Assembly (NCBI RefSeq): GCF_963662255.1
Contig: NC_085071.1
Location: forward strand, 6,603,833-6,667,832
DNA: 64,000 bases
Origin: Cinclus cinclus
Taxonomy: Eukaryota; Chordata; Aves; Passeriformes; Cinclidae
Reading direction: 5' to 3'
Positions 26,678 to 37,200 of this stretch are shown piece after piece (within the stretch, counting starts at the first letter, position 1; each line of letters starts with the position of its first letter). The translations under genes and the position numbers were made by a program. Under the pieces are notes generated by a model. It was given only the letters and a program-made list of their open reading frames with translations, made no database searches and had not been told where the DNA came from.

Positions 26678-29600
26678 CTCTGTCACAGCCAGCTCAGTCT
26701 TTACCCCTGTGGATTTTATTTCCTCAGCCCCACAGCCCTCAGAGCAGGGAGGGCTCACCTGGCACATTCCCTGAGCACCACCAGCACTGTCCCCAGGTCC
26801 TGCTCTCCTCAGGGCTCCTCCTGCCCTTCCTGGCTCCTCCATTCTGGGCGAGAAGAAGTCACATTCCCAGTGCCCGGCTCGCAGCAGCGCCCTCGGAGCA
26901 GCTACAGGTGCGAGCGGTCCGAACGGCGCGTCCGGGACCACCGAGTCCCCAACACCTTCCAGGAGCTCATCCCACTGGCCAAACTCCTCCTCCAGCTCTG
27001 CACGGGGCACAGACAGTGACAGGGTTACCGCAGCCTCCCCTCCAGGTGACAGGGCCACCACAGCCTCGCCAGAAGCCACCAAGGGGCCTCTGTGCTTGGG
27101 AAGCACCAGCCCCAATCCCCAGGGGACAGCATCCACCCCACAGCACCCCCTCCCCACCCCAAACCAGGGAGCTCTCGTGCCCCCCCAAGTCCCCACCCTG
27201 CTCCCCCACCCTGGGCCATACTGAGGTGCCTCTGCAGGAAGGCCAGAGCTGCCCGGCTGGTGATGGCCAGAGCCTTGTGGGGGTCCAGGGTCCCCCTCCT
27301 GCCAAAGATGCGGCTGAAGAGCTTCCCAGGGAGGAAGGCAAAGTCGGTCTGGTCCTCGTGCACGGTTCCCCTGGACAGGGCAGGGACGTGCATCAGTGGG
27401 ATGTGCAGCAGAACCCAGAGGTTTTCCTGCTGGGAGGCCCAGAGGTGCTCCCTGCAGCAGGGGAGGTGCCAGCCCCTGGCTCACAGCACGGTCACGATCC
27501 TTGTCTGGCTGTTTCTGGTGCTCAACCTCTTCATTTTGGCAACGTTCTCCGGAGTCTGGAAATTCTCAGTGTTGATGAAGAGCACGGGCTTGGTCACCTC
27601 TGTGTACAGCAGGTTCTCCAGAGGGAACATCCAGGCATCCAGAGCCACGGCACACCTGGAACAGGACAGGCACCCACCAGGGCTCCCCTTCCCAGCAGGA
27701 CGAGCCCCAGAGCCACTGCAGCTCCTTGTCCCTGCCATGCCTCACCTGAAGCTGGGCTCCTTCACCAAGGCCAGCACCGCTGTCACCCCCCCGAAAGAAT
27801 GGCCCATGACAGCCACTTTGGTCAGATCAAGGTTGTCCTGCAAAAGGGAGAGGGCTGGGGAGTCTGAGGTCTCTAATTAGGGGAGAAAAAGCCAAGGGAA
27901 GATCAGCAGAGTCTCCCTGGAAGGGGGTGGATGCCGTGTCCCACTGCTGGTGTGATGGGCTCTGGCTGCCCCCTGCCCACAGGGGACGAGAGGCTGCAGG
28001 AAGCCGAGGGCTGGAAGGTTGGGGCTCTGCACGGACCCTTCTTATCCCAGGAGGAAAACTCTCAGGCAGCCAGGACTGATCCTACCACCAAGGGACACCC
28101 AGAGCTCCCCCAGCCAGAGGCAGATACCTTCAGCACGGAGACATCCCAGTCCTGGTGAAGGATGTTTGGGACGGTTCTGCCGCCGGCGATGCCCTGGAAG
28201 AGCCGCAGTGCCCGCACGCATTCCTGTGCTCTCTGGTGAACCTGCAAGAGCCAGCCCTTCCCTGGTAATCCCAGCTCCTCCAAACCACAAATCTGGGCTC
28301 AGATATTCCCCCCAGTGCCCATCCAGGCTCGTTCCTCCAGTGCTGAATTGCAGTAAACGCCGAGGCAGGCGCGAGGCGGCAGCGCTGCGGCTCCCACGGG
28401 GACACAGCGCGGATTTTGGAATGGTTTCTTTTTGGTGTTTGCTTTGAATTCAGTTATTCTGGCAGCAGACAGCTGGAGATGAGCAAAAGCCTCTGCTTTG
28501 GGGAGGAGGCAGAGGAGGGAGAGCCCGGGATCCTCACCAGCTGCCCCCCAGCCAAGCCACCCCCTGTTCCAAACCCCCACAGGGACCCCAGAACCCCTAA
28601 GCCAGGAGCAAACCTGGGTGTCCCCCTAAAACCCAGCTCATGGAGCATCCTAAAATCCCAAATGATTCAGGGAGAGGATGCCCTGACTTGGAGCCTCTAT
28701 GAGGCCATGTCCTTGTCTGCCCTAAGGACACCAGTGCTGGTGTCTGTGCACATTTAAAGTGACAAGTGACAAAAATCTCCAAAGAAAACCTCTGTCCTGC
28801 TCCCTGCAACACAGAAAATTATAATTTCTTTCTCTTTCTCCTTCATCAATTCTGCTGGTGGGTTCAGAAAAACTGTTTCCCTTTTCTGTGCAATGTGCCA
28901 TGAGGCAGAGCACACACAAAAATAACAGGCTGGGAGGTGATTTAAGGCTGCCAAAAGCACCTCCGTTCCTAGAGAGCTTTTCCACAACTAATCTTCGCTT
29001 GCTGTTGTCCTTTTAAATGAGGCAGAAAAAAACAGAGGGGGGGAACTTGGCTCAGCAGGAAACCTTCCTGCTCCCCAGCAAGCAGCTGTCTGGGATAATC
29101 CCAGAGAGACAAAAATCCGAGTGGGAACGAACCCAGCAGCCGGTGCAGAGCTGGGCTGGGCACAGAGTCCTGCTCTGCCCAGGGCGTGGGGGACATCATC
29201 CATGGCCATGGCAAAGCCCAGCCTGGCTCCTGCCAGGGTCAGCTGGAGTTGGACAGATGGACCCCAGGAAACAGAAAGAGACAGGTTGAACAGATTTTTC
29301 TCATCTCCAAGGAAAAAGCACCGTGGCAATACAGGATTGGGAAGAGCATCCCCAGGGATGCAGGGCCAGCCCGGCTTGCAGGAGGAATTTCAGACCTCCC
29401 CTCTGCCCACCCACCCTGAACCCCCCTGCCCTGGTACCTGCTTGTTTCGGAAATAAAACTCCTTCTGTCCTTGGGGCACCCGTTGGAAGGGGATCCACTC
29501 CTCCGTCCCAGCCTCAGCCGTGCAGAAATAGGTGGTGGCAGCAGAATGGTCCCTGTGGGGACAGGGGGAAGGAGACACCCACAGTTCCCCCCAGGGCATC

Positions 29601-30413
29601 ACGTCCCACCCACCCCAGCACGAATTTGGTGGGGGGCTGGGCACCCACCTGTGCTCCAGCGCCGCCACCACGAAGCCCCGGGATGCCAGCTCTGTGCAGA
29701 CTGAAGAGTACAAGGTCCTGGAAGGGAGGTGGGAGCAGAGGGGTCAGGGCAGCTGCGAGTGGGGCCATGGAGGGCCCCCCACATCCCTGTCCCAGCCCTG
29801 CTCAGGGCTCACGTTACCGAAAGGCTCCCAGGCCGTGGGAGAAGATGATCAGGGGGTACCCACTGCTGCGGGGCTTGAGAGGCCCATTCCAGCTCACAGG
29901 GACTTCGCAGGAGCCTGCAGGGAGGAGAAACCCCCGGGGAAGGGGGGGGGACACGGGACAGGGGGTGCTGCTCCTGGGACAGCTCCCTGCTCAGCTCCAG
30001 CTCAGGCACGGGTGACCAGGGTGGGGGTCCCTAAGGAACGGGGAGCCCCCAGGGTGGGGATGTCCCCCCTCACCGATGGCGATGCTGAGCAGCGCCGAGC
30101 ACCAGCGGCGGCCGAGGGTGACATCAGCCAGACCCCCGCAGTACTCGGAGCGCGGGATCCAGAGCGGCTGCAGAGCCCCCGCCCGGGGCAGGCACGGGTA
30201 GAAGAGGCGGAGGAAGAGCCCCTGAGGGAGACAAGGAATGGGGGGACACGGTGGGGACAGCACAGAGGGTGGTGGCCGTGTCCAAAAGCAGCTGGCTGCA
30301 GCCAGCCTGCTCTGTCCCCATCCCCGTACCTGCGGCGTGTGGCCCACCATGACATCCGTGCAGCCCACCTGGTGGGGTCCCTGCCCCGGGGGCAGCGCCA
30401 GCATCCCCCCCAT
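26675..30413 (-). CDS. PAFAH2: Platelet-activating factor acetylhydrolase 2, cytoplasmic
   Basis: Ten coding exons on minus: 30413-30330, 30221-30074, 29914-29818, 29717-29649, 29552-29438, 28241-28128, 27837-27746, 27655-27485, 27370-27222 and 26997-26675. All splice sites are GT/AG and frame is kept; the predicted protein is 453 aa (human about 392). The enzyme hydrolyses short or oxidised sn-2 acyl chains of phospholipids, including PAF. The alpha/beta-hydrolase core is intact: GHSFGG gives Ser223, ALDAW gives Asp246 and TVHEDQTDF gives His301. Their spacing (23 and 55) equals the human triad 236/259/314. Conserved landmarks include [15 protein letters not shown] and [10 protein letters not shown]. 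Oddities: the N-terminus MGGMLA keeps Gly2 but lacks the Ser at position 6 that favours myristoylation in mammals (MGVNQS). The C-terminus runs about 76 residues beyond the mammalian end. A noncoding exon lies upstream (acceptor at 30431-30430). Confidence 0.95.
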
Positions 30414-30764
30414 GCTGCCACAGCCAAACCTGGGCAGAACACTGGGGTCGGTGTCTGTCCCCCCACCCCAGGGACCCCAGCTCGCTCTCTCCTCCTTTCC
30501 CCACCCCCCTCCCATTGCCCGGACCCCCCCAGGACCCCAGTTCCACCGCCGTCCTCGATTTCCCAGGGCACAGCCCCTCGGGGCTGCTCAGAGATGAGAC
30601 CCCCCCTCGTCCCCGGGACCGGGATCGTGGAGCTGCCCCACGGCCACCCTGCAGAGGGTCCCGTCCCCCCACGGGGACAGGGGACTGGGGGACGCCGGGC
30701 ACTGCAGAGGGGTCAGTGCGGGCCGGGGACCCACGGGGGGACGGGACCCTGCACCCCCCAGTGC

Positions 30765-31560
30765 AGAACTACAGCGTCCAGCAGCGCCCAGGGCGGCGGA
30801 ACCACACCTCCCAGTATGGCCCCGGCCCGGGACCACACTTCCCAGTATGCGCTGGGGAGCCCGGACTACACCTCCCAGTACGCGTTGCTGGACTACAGAT
30901 CCCAGCCCTTCCCAGTGCCAGTCTCCCTGCAGCTCCCAGCGCTCCCCCCAGCGCCCTCAGTCACCATCGCAGCTCCCAGTTGTCCCCCAGTTCCCAGTGC
31001 CCCCCAGCTGCCAGTGCTCCTGACAGTTCCCACTGCTCCCCGCAGCCCCCAGTGCCTCCCAGTTCCACCTCACCTCCCAGTGCTCCCCAAAAGCTCCCAG
31101 TGCCCCCACCCCGATTCCCCCTGCAGCTCCCAGTGCCCCCCCCAAAAAAACTTCCAGGGCTCTCCCAGCTCCAAGCATCCCTCTGTGTCCTCCCAGCTCT
31201 CAGCAACAACCGCCCAGTACCCCCCAGTATCCCCCTCCCCAAACAGCCCCCGCCCGTACCCACCAGGACACCGGGTCACAGCTCCCAGCACGCCCAGTGT
31301 ACTCTGCCCTACGGCTCCCAGCGCCTCCCGTGCTCGTGGACTACAGCTCCCAGTAGCCACCAGTACAGGACACCACTCCCGGGGTCAGCAGCCCGAAATC
31401 ACAGCTCCCAGAGACACCAGGACAGAACACCGCTCCCAGTTCCACCAATTCAAAACCACAGCTCCCAGTGGCCCCAGTGCAAAATGACCTCTCCCAGTGT
31501 CACCATCGCAGAAGCACAGCTCCCAGTGCCCCCAGTTCGGGGCACAACTCCAGTGCCCCC
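30765..31560. repeat. Array of ACTACAxCTCCCAGT-type units (ZNF143/SBS-like)
   Basis: About 800 bp built of imperfect 15-35-bp units containing CTCCCAGT. The best copies resemble the SBS promoter motif recognised by ZNF143/THAP11: 30800-30819, 30832-30850 (ACCACACTTCCCAGTATGC), 30865-30883 (ACTACACCTCCCAGTACGC), 30892-30908, 31340-31356 (ACTACAGCTCCCAGTAG), 31398-31413 and 31455-31470. Between them are shortened CAGCTCCCAGTGCCCC units. It lies just upstream of PAFAH2's presumed 5' exon. Stop-poor frames across it are not genes. Confidence 0.75.
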
Positions 31561-32840
31561 ATGGCATCCTTGGCCCCGCCGTAGGGGCTGTGCCCGTGGG
31601 CAGCACCCCAACCCCAGGGCTGCCCTGTCCCTGTCTGCACCCAGCCGGGCTCCTGTCCCCGGGACTGTCCCCGTGTCCCCCCGCAGAGGCCGGTGGTGCT
31701 CTGGGGCTCTCACCACCCATCCCCACGTTCCCTGTCCTCTGCTTAATCCGCTTTCTGGAGCTAAAGCGGCCCCAGGTCCCCAGTAATCCCCTCTGCGGCC
31801 AAGGATTAATTCCCTGCGGGGCCGAGCCAGCCAGGCTGGCAGATAAATACCCAAAGATTGGGTGAAAACCGTCTCTACCAGGCTCCCACGCACACAGCCC
31901 CACTCCAAGATCCCATGGGCGACTGGGGAAACTGAGGCACACTCTGGGTGCTGGATAGAGCCCCGGGGTCGCCACTGTCTGTGTCCCCTGGGGCTGTCAC
32001 AGGGACAGGGGACCCCAGCCCGTGCTCTCAGCCATCGATGCAGCCTCAGGCTGGGGCTGGCCGGGCTGTCACACCCGTGGCCGGGATCCAGCGCTCGGGT
32101 CCCGGCTTGCCCGGCCGGCGGGGCAGGGAGAGGGCGGCTGCCGTGGCCGCAAATTCTGGGACGGGGTGGGAGAGACGAGCTCCGACCTGTCCGTGCTGCC
32201 AGGCCCAGCCCATGCCCGGCTCGCTGGAATGGGGTCAGGTCCTCCCCCCAACACCCCCAAATCAGCCCAGAAAAGCCACCCTGGGAGAGGGTCCTGGATG
32301 GATGTGGTTGGTGACAGCTCTGCTGCTCGGGGCCATCCTGCTCTTGCTTCAAACTGAGCCCAGCAGGGCTGCGGGGTTCGCTGGTGAGCCCCGAGGGTCC
32401 TGGGTCTGTGGCTGTCACCAGGGTCCCCTGCTCTGGGCTCACAGTGCTCACAGGGACCGTCCTTAACGGGATTCACTCGGCCCACATTCCTGCTTGGCTC
32501 CTGTTCCTGTCAGCCCACCAAGAGATCTCACTGATTTGGGGGGCCAGGCCAGGCTGGGACCCCATCTCTGCCCCCCAAGAGGGTGAACCCCACAGTCCCT
32601 GGGCTGTGGACATGGCCGTGTTGGGAGCTGGCATTGACTTTGCCAGGATGCAGAAGGGCTCCTCCCTCCTAACCCTGCCTGGGGTCACCTGCGACCCCGG
32701 AGGTGTCCTTGGAGCCCGGGGTGTCGCTGGAACCCGGGGGTGTCGCTGGAGGAGATGGCCCCAGCTGTGTTTCTGTCCCTGCTCCCCATCGCTGCCCCCG
32801 TCCCTTTGGGAGTCCCCAGGGGCACGGAGGGGCTGGGGGT
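31561..32840. other. PAFAH2-EXTL1 intergenic spacer
   Basis: No gene or repeat was recognised. It is GC-rich, with long stop-poor frames on both strands that show no protein homology I know. Confidence 0.5.
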
Positions 32841-33744
32841 TGAGATTTGGGGATCACGGGGGACACGGGGGGACACGGGGGGGGACACGGGGGGGGACAA
32901 GGGGGGACACGGCCGCAGGTCCGACACCCCCCCCCCCCCCGTCCCACGTGGGCGCGGCCAATGGGGCGCGCGGGGCAGGGCGGGGCTCCTCTAGACACGC
33001 CCATTCCTGGGAGGGAGCAGCCAATGGGAGAGATGGGGCGGGGCGAAGCGGCGAAGGGGGCGGGGCCAGGACGCACGGAACAGATGCGGACGGGGGTGGG
33101 GGGGGCACGTGGAGAGCGGGGGGGACGCGGGACCACCGGGACCGGCCGGACAGAGGGACAGGGACACGGACACGGACACAGCCAGCCCCGCGGGGACTGC
33201 CGGACACAGCCAGCTCCGGGAGGGAACACGGGACAGCCAGCCCTGGGGGGGACAGACACACGGATCGACGAGGGACAGTCAGATCTGGGAGGGGACAGGG
33301 GACAGACAGTCCCAGGGGGACAGACGGACAGGGGACAGCCAGCTCTGAGGGGAACAGGGGACAGCGGGACAGTTAGCCCCGGAGGGGACAGACAGACGGA
33401 CAGGGGACAGCCCGGGGAGGGACAGAGGACAGGAGAGTGCAGCTGAGCTCTCGGACAGGCATCCGAAGGGACACGGGAGCAGAGAGCCCAGCGCAGGGAC
33501 AGACGGACAAGGTGACAAGGGGGTCGCACACGCCCGGCCCCCCAGCCCCGGGAGCGGGGCTGTGCGGAGCCTCCCGCAGCGGCTCCTCCGGCCGGCCGCG
33601 CACCGGGAGCCCGGCGGGGGCGGCTCGGCGGCTGCTCCGCCGCCTTTCCCGGCCGGGGATGCAGCCCGGAGCCGCGGGCAGCCGGCGATCGGGGCTCCGG
33701 GACACGGCGGCCCGGCACCCACCCGGGGCCGCGACTCCCCGAAG
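32841..33744 (+). promoter_or_regulatory. EXTL1 upstream CpG island, G-rich repeats and noncoding exon
   Basis: GGGGGGACAC repeats occupy about 32855-32925. Reversed CCAAT boxes and GC boxes occur around 32959-33065 (CCAATGGGG at 32959, CCAATGGGA at 33022). Irregular GGGACAGACGGACA repeats fill 33130-33430. A likely noncoding exon ends at 33744 before donor GTAACG. The next exon probably starts at 33942 after TTTCTCCAG and runs into the EXTL1 start codon at 34251. Confidence 0.5.
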
Positions 33745-34250
33745 GTAACGGGGGGGACAGGGCAGGGAAGGAGCAGTGGAGAGAGGGGGGCTCCGGTGGC
33801 TGCGGGAGGGTTTATTCCCAGGGTTTTATTCCCAAGGGATCTGGGGAGGGGGGTCCCGCCGCAGGGATGTGTGGAGCCACTTGTGGTGACACGGTTGGCG
33901 GCGACAGGACGGTGACGACGCGACCTCTCCCTTTCTCCAGGGATTTGAAGCTGGGTCAAGCGATGGAAATGTCATTGTCGCGGCTCGGGGGCCCGGAGAA
34001 GTGAGCGGCCGGGACACCGAGGCACCGGGCTCTGCTCTGCAGCCGGACACCGGGACAGTCCCGAAAAACCAGCACAGACCTGGGCAGAGCGGGCAGAAAG
34101 TGGGGCTTGTCACAGACTGCAAGGGCACAGGATAATACCTGGGGGCCAGGAACCGTCCCACCACCCACCTGGGGCTGGGAACATCGGCCTCTTGACCGGA
34201 CTCTGGCACCCATCTGAGCCCGATGAGGAGCTGGGGCTGCGTGTGAACCT

Positions 34251-37200
34251 ATGCAGACCAGGAAGAAATACATTTTCCTGACTTTCCTTGCCTCTTGGCT
34301 CCTGCTTTTCTTCTTGGGAGGGGATCAGCTGCGCCGTTTCACTTTCTTTTCTGCCAGGAAAGCAGAGGTCCGGAGGAACTGGCCCCTCTGGACAGATCGT
34401 TCCCTCCTCAAAAGCTTTGCGGACCCCGAGGAGCTGCAGAGGGATGGGGACCCTTCCCTGCTGTCACCCCGGGAGCGGCGGGCAGCGTGGCTGAGCATCC
34501 ACAGGAGCAGCAGATGCCGGATGGAAACCTGCTTCGACTTCTCCAGGTGTGAGAGGCACGGCTTCAAAGTGTTCACCTACCCCCAGGAGCGGGGCCAGCC
34601 CATCTCAGACACCTACAGCAAAATCCTCAGCTCCATCGAGCGCTCCCGCTACCACACCCCGAACCCCGAGGAAGCCTGTCTGTTCATCCTCAGCATCGAC
34701 ACGCTGGACCGAGATCACCTCTCGGGCCAGTACGTCCGGGACGTGAATGAGAAAATCCGTGGCTTCCCACTCTGGAATGGCGGCCGGAACCACCTCATCT
34801 TCAACCTCTACTCGGGCACCTGGCCCAGCTACAGCGGGGACCTGGGCTTCGACACCGGCCAGGCCATGCTGGCCAAAGCCAGCTTCAACACCCAGAGCTT
34901 CCGGCCCGGCTTTGATGTGTCCATCCCTCTGTTCTCCAAGGACCACCCGCAGCGTGGCGGGGACAGGGGGTGGCTGTACCAGGACTCGGTGCCCCCCAGA
35001 AAAAAATACCTGCTGGTGTTCAAGGGGAAGCGCTACCTGACCGGCATCGGCTCCGGCACCCGGAACGCGCTGCACCACATCCACAACGGGAAGGACATCA
35101 TCTCCCTCACCACCTGCAAGCACGGCAAGGACTGGGAGAAGCACAAGGACACGCGCTGTGACAAGGATAACGTCGACTATGAAAGGTGAGTCGGAGATGG
35201 GGTGGGAAAGGGGGGGTCTGTGGCATTGGGACACCCCACTGATGTTCCTGCCTCTCTCCGTGACCGTCTGTGGTGGCTGGAGCTGCAGAGAGAGAAGTTT
35301 TTGGTTCTCCTGAAATGGATGAGGGTTTCACTGCACAGCGGGGAGCGAGGCGCTGACTGCTCAGGGCTTTCCTGCTCTGTATTAAAGTTGGAGTAATCTG
35401 GCAGAGCGGCTCTTATCTGCAATCGCTGCCACTGCCTCTAATACGATTTCCCTTTTTCCAAATGCTGATGAATGACGCTTTTCTTCTCCCCCCTCCCGTT
35501 CTCCCCCAACATAAACGTTTCTCTTGGAGATGAGCCTGAAACATCCCCCCCCTCCTCACTGGCTTCACTGAAAATCCCACAAAACTGCCAGGTCTGTGGG
35601 CATCCCATTGTGGGCAGCCCTGAGTTTAATTGGTGGTGGTGGGTGGGGGTCCCTCTGTGTCCCCCATCACAAACGGACATGGTGGCAGTATTGTGTGGTA
35701 GAAAAATTTGGGGTACAGAGTTCTGTGAGTTTGAGGGGTTCCATTCTGCAGGGGCACATTTCAGCTACTTGGGAACCATCACCAGCCAGCTGCCCGGTCC
35801 AGGGCTGGTGAACACAGACCCCATCCCACAGACAATGGGCAGGTCCCCATCCCACTGCCTGGGGACATCCCCCAGCCGCTCGACTGGAGAGCAGATGGGG
35901 AGAGGCCACGTTGGGCATCATCCTCAAAGCGTCTTAGGAGGTGCTGGGAGGTAAAAGTGGAACTGGGGTACTGGTACTGGGATTAGCTGGGGCTTTGGGA
36001 TGGGTCAGGCACCACATGACCCTGTCTGGAGGGTGCCACCAGCCCAGCAGGGTCAGCACTTGCAGCAAAGTATTTTTGGGACGGGGCATCGCAGGACAGT
36101 GGGGTTTGCAGGACAGGGGGCCCGGGGTCAGCCTCACAATGTGCCAAGGGGCAGCGGGATGAGAATTCCCTCCCATCCGACCACCCAGGTAATCCCTTAA
36201 TGCTGTTTGCAAATACAAGGAGATTTACACCTCTCCCAGGACGGTTTGGGCAGCGGATCCACGGCGAACACGTGGCACAGGGCAGCGCGCTCGTGGGTGA
36301 CCCCGAGCCTCCGCCGCCCTGCTCGTCCCTGTGGCACACCGGGCAAAAAAACACCGGCACCTCCATCAGAGCCGGCCGTGCCCGAGCTCCCGCGGGGATT
36401 GATGCCCTCCTGCCCGGGGAGACGGTCCCAGACTCGGACAGGGGACAGGCCAGCAGGGAGGGGACAAAGCGAGACCCCGGCTGCCCCGTTCACCCGGTGC
36501 GCACGGTGCGGGCAGCTCGGGGAGCAGAGGAAGGCTCTGCCGGGGGTTCCATCATCCTCCTCACTCCCGAGGGGCTGCCCCAAACAATCCCGCCCTGTTC
36601 TGGGATAAAGGGCGGCTGTGTGGCAGCGCTGCGGAGCTGCCCCGCTGCCCCGCTTTCGGAGCAGTCAGCGCGGGCTGGCAAAGGCTCTGCGGAGCCGCCG
36701 GTACCGGTGGCACCGTGCCCGGCCGGAGCCACGGAGGGGCCTGGCGAAGGGAGCTCGGCGGGCACCGGTCCCGGCTCCTGACAAAACAAGGAAGCCCTGA
36801 CGGCGATTGCCCGGAAACCGCAGCGCGTCAGGAGCGAAGTGTTTCCATCGGGAGACTTCGGCCCCGCAGCCCGGCCGGCGCCAGCCTCCCCACCGCAGCG
36901 GCTGCCGGCGAGGGGAAGCCGCCCCTCGGGACGTGTCCCGTTGCCCACCCAGCCCTGGCAGTGGCAATGGCCCCGCGGAGCTGCCGGGGGTCATGGCAGG
37001 GTCCGGGGTCCCCGAGGAGAAGTGACAGCCGGGTCTGGCCCCGGGGATGTGGCTGTCGCTGCTGTGATTTCATGGGAGGGGTCTGGGTGCTGTTTGAGCC
37101 GCTGTCACCCCTCCGGTTGCCCTGGCAGGAGTTCGAGTGTTAACGGGTCGAGGGTTTTGGCATCCTTTGGAGGCACTGGGGAGGTTCCTCCAGAGGCGGA

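Noticed and set aside
29532..31487. 651-codon open frame on plus
   Set aside because: It runs antisense over four verified PAFAH2 exons and then through the CTCCCAGT array; Pro/Ser-rich composition comes from the repeat.
30515..31786. 423-codon Pro/Ser-rich plus frame
   Set aside because: Second frame through the same repeat array, no homology or splice support.
32384..33376. 330-codon plus frame rich in Gly/Arg/Thr/Asp
   Set aside because: Generated by GGGACA repeats and the CpG island upstream of EXTL1; no conserved domain.
32669..33718. 349-codon minus frame upstream of EXTL1
   Set aside because: Cys/Pro/Ser-rich low-complexity translation of repeats in the CpG island.
34605..35234. 209-codon minus frame opposite EXTL1 exon 1
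   Set aside because: Antisense shadow of a highly conserved glycosyltransferase exon.
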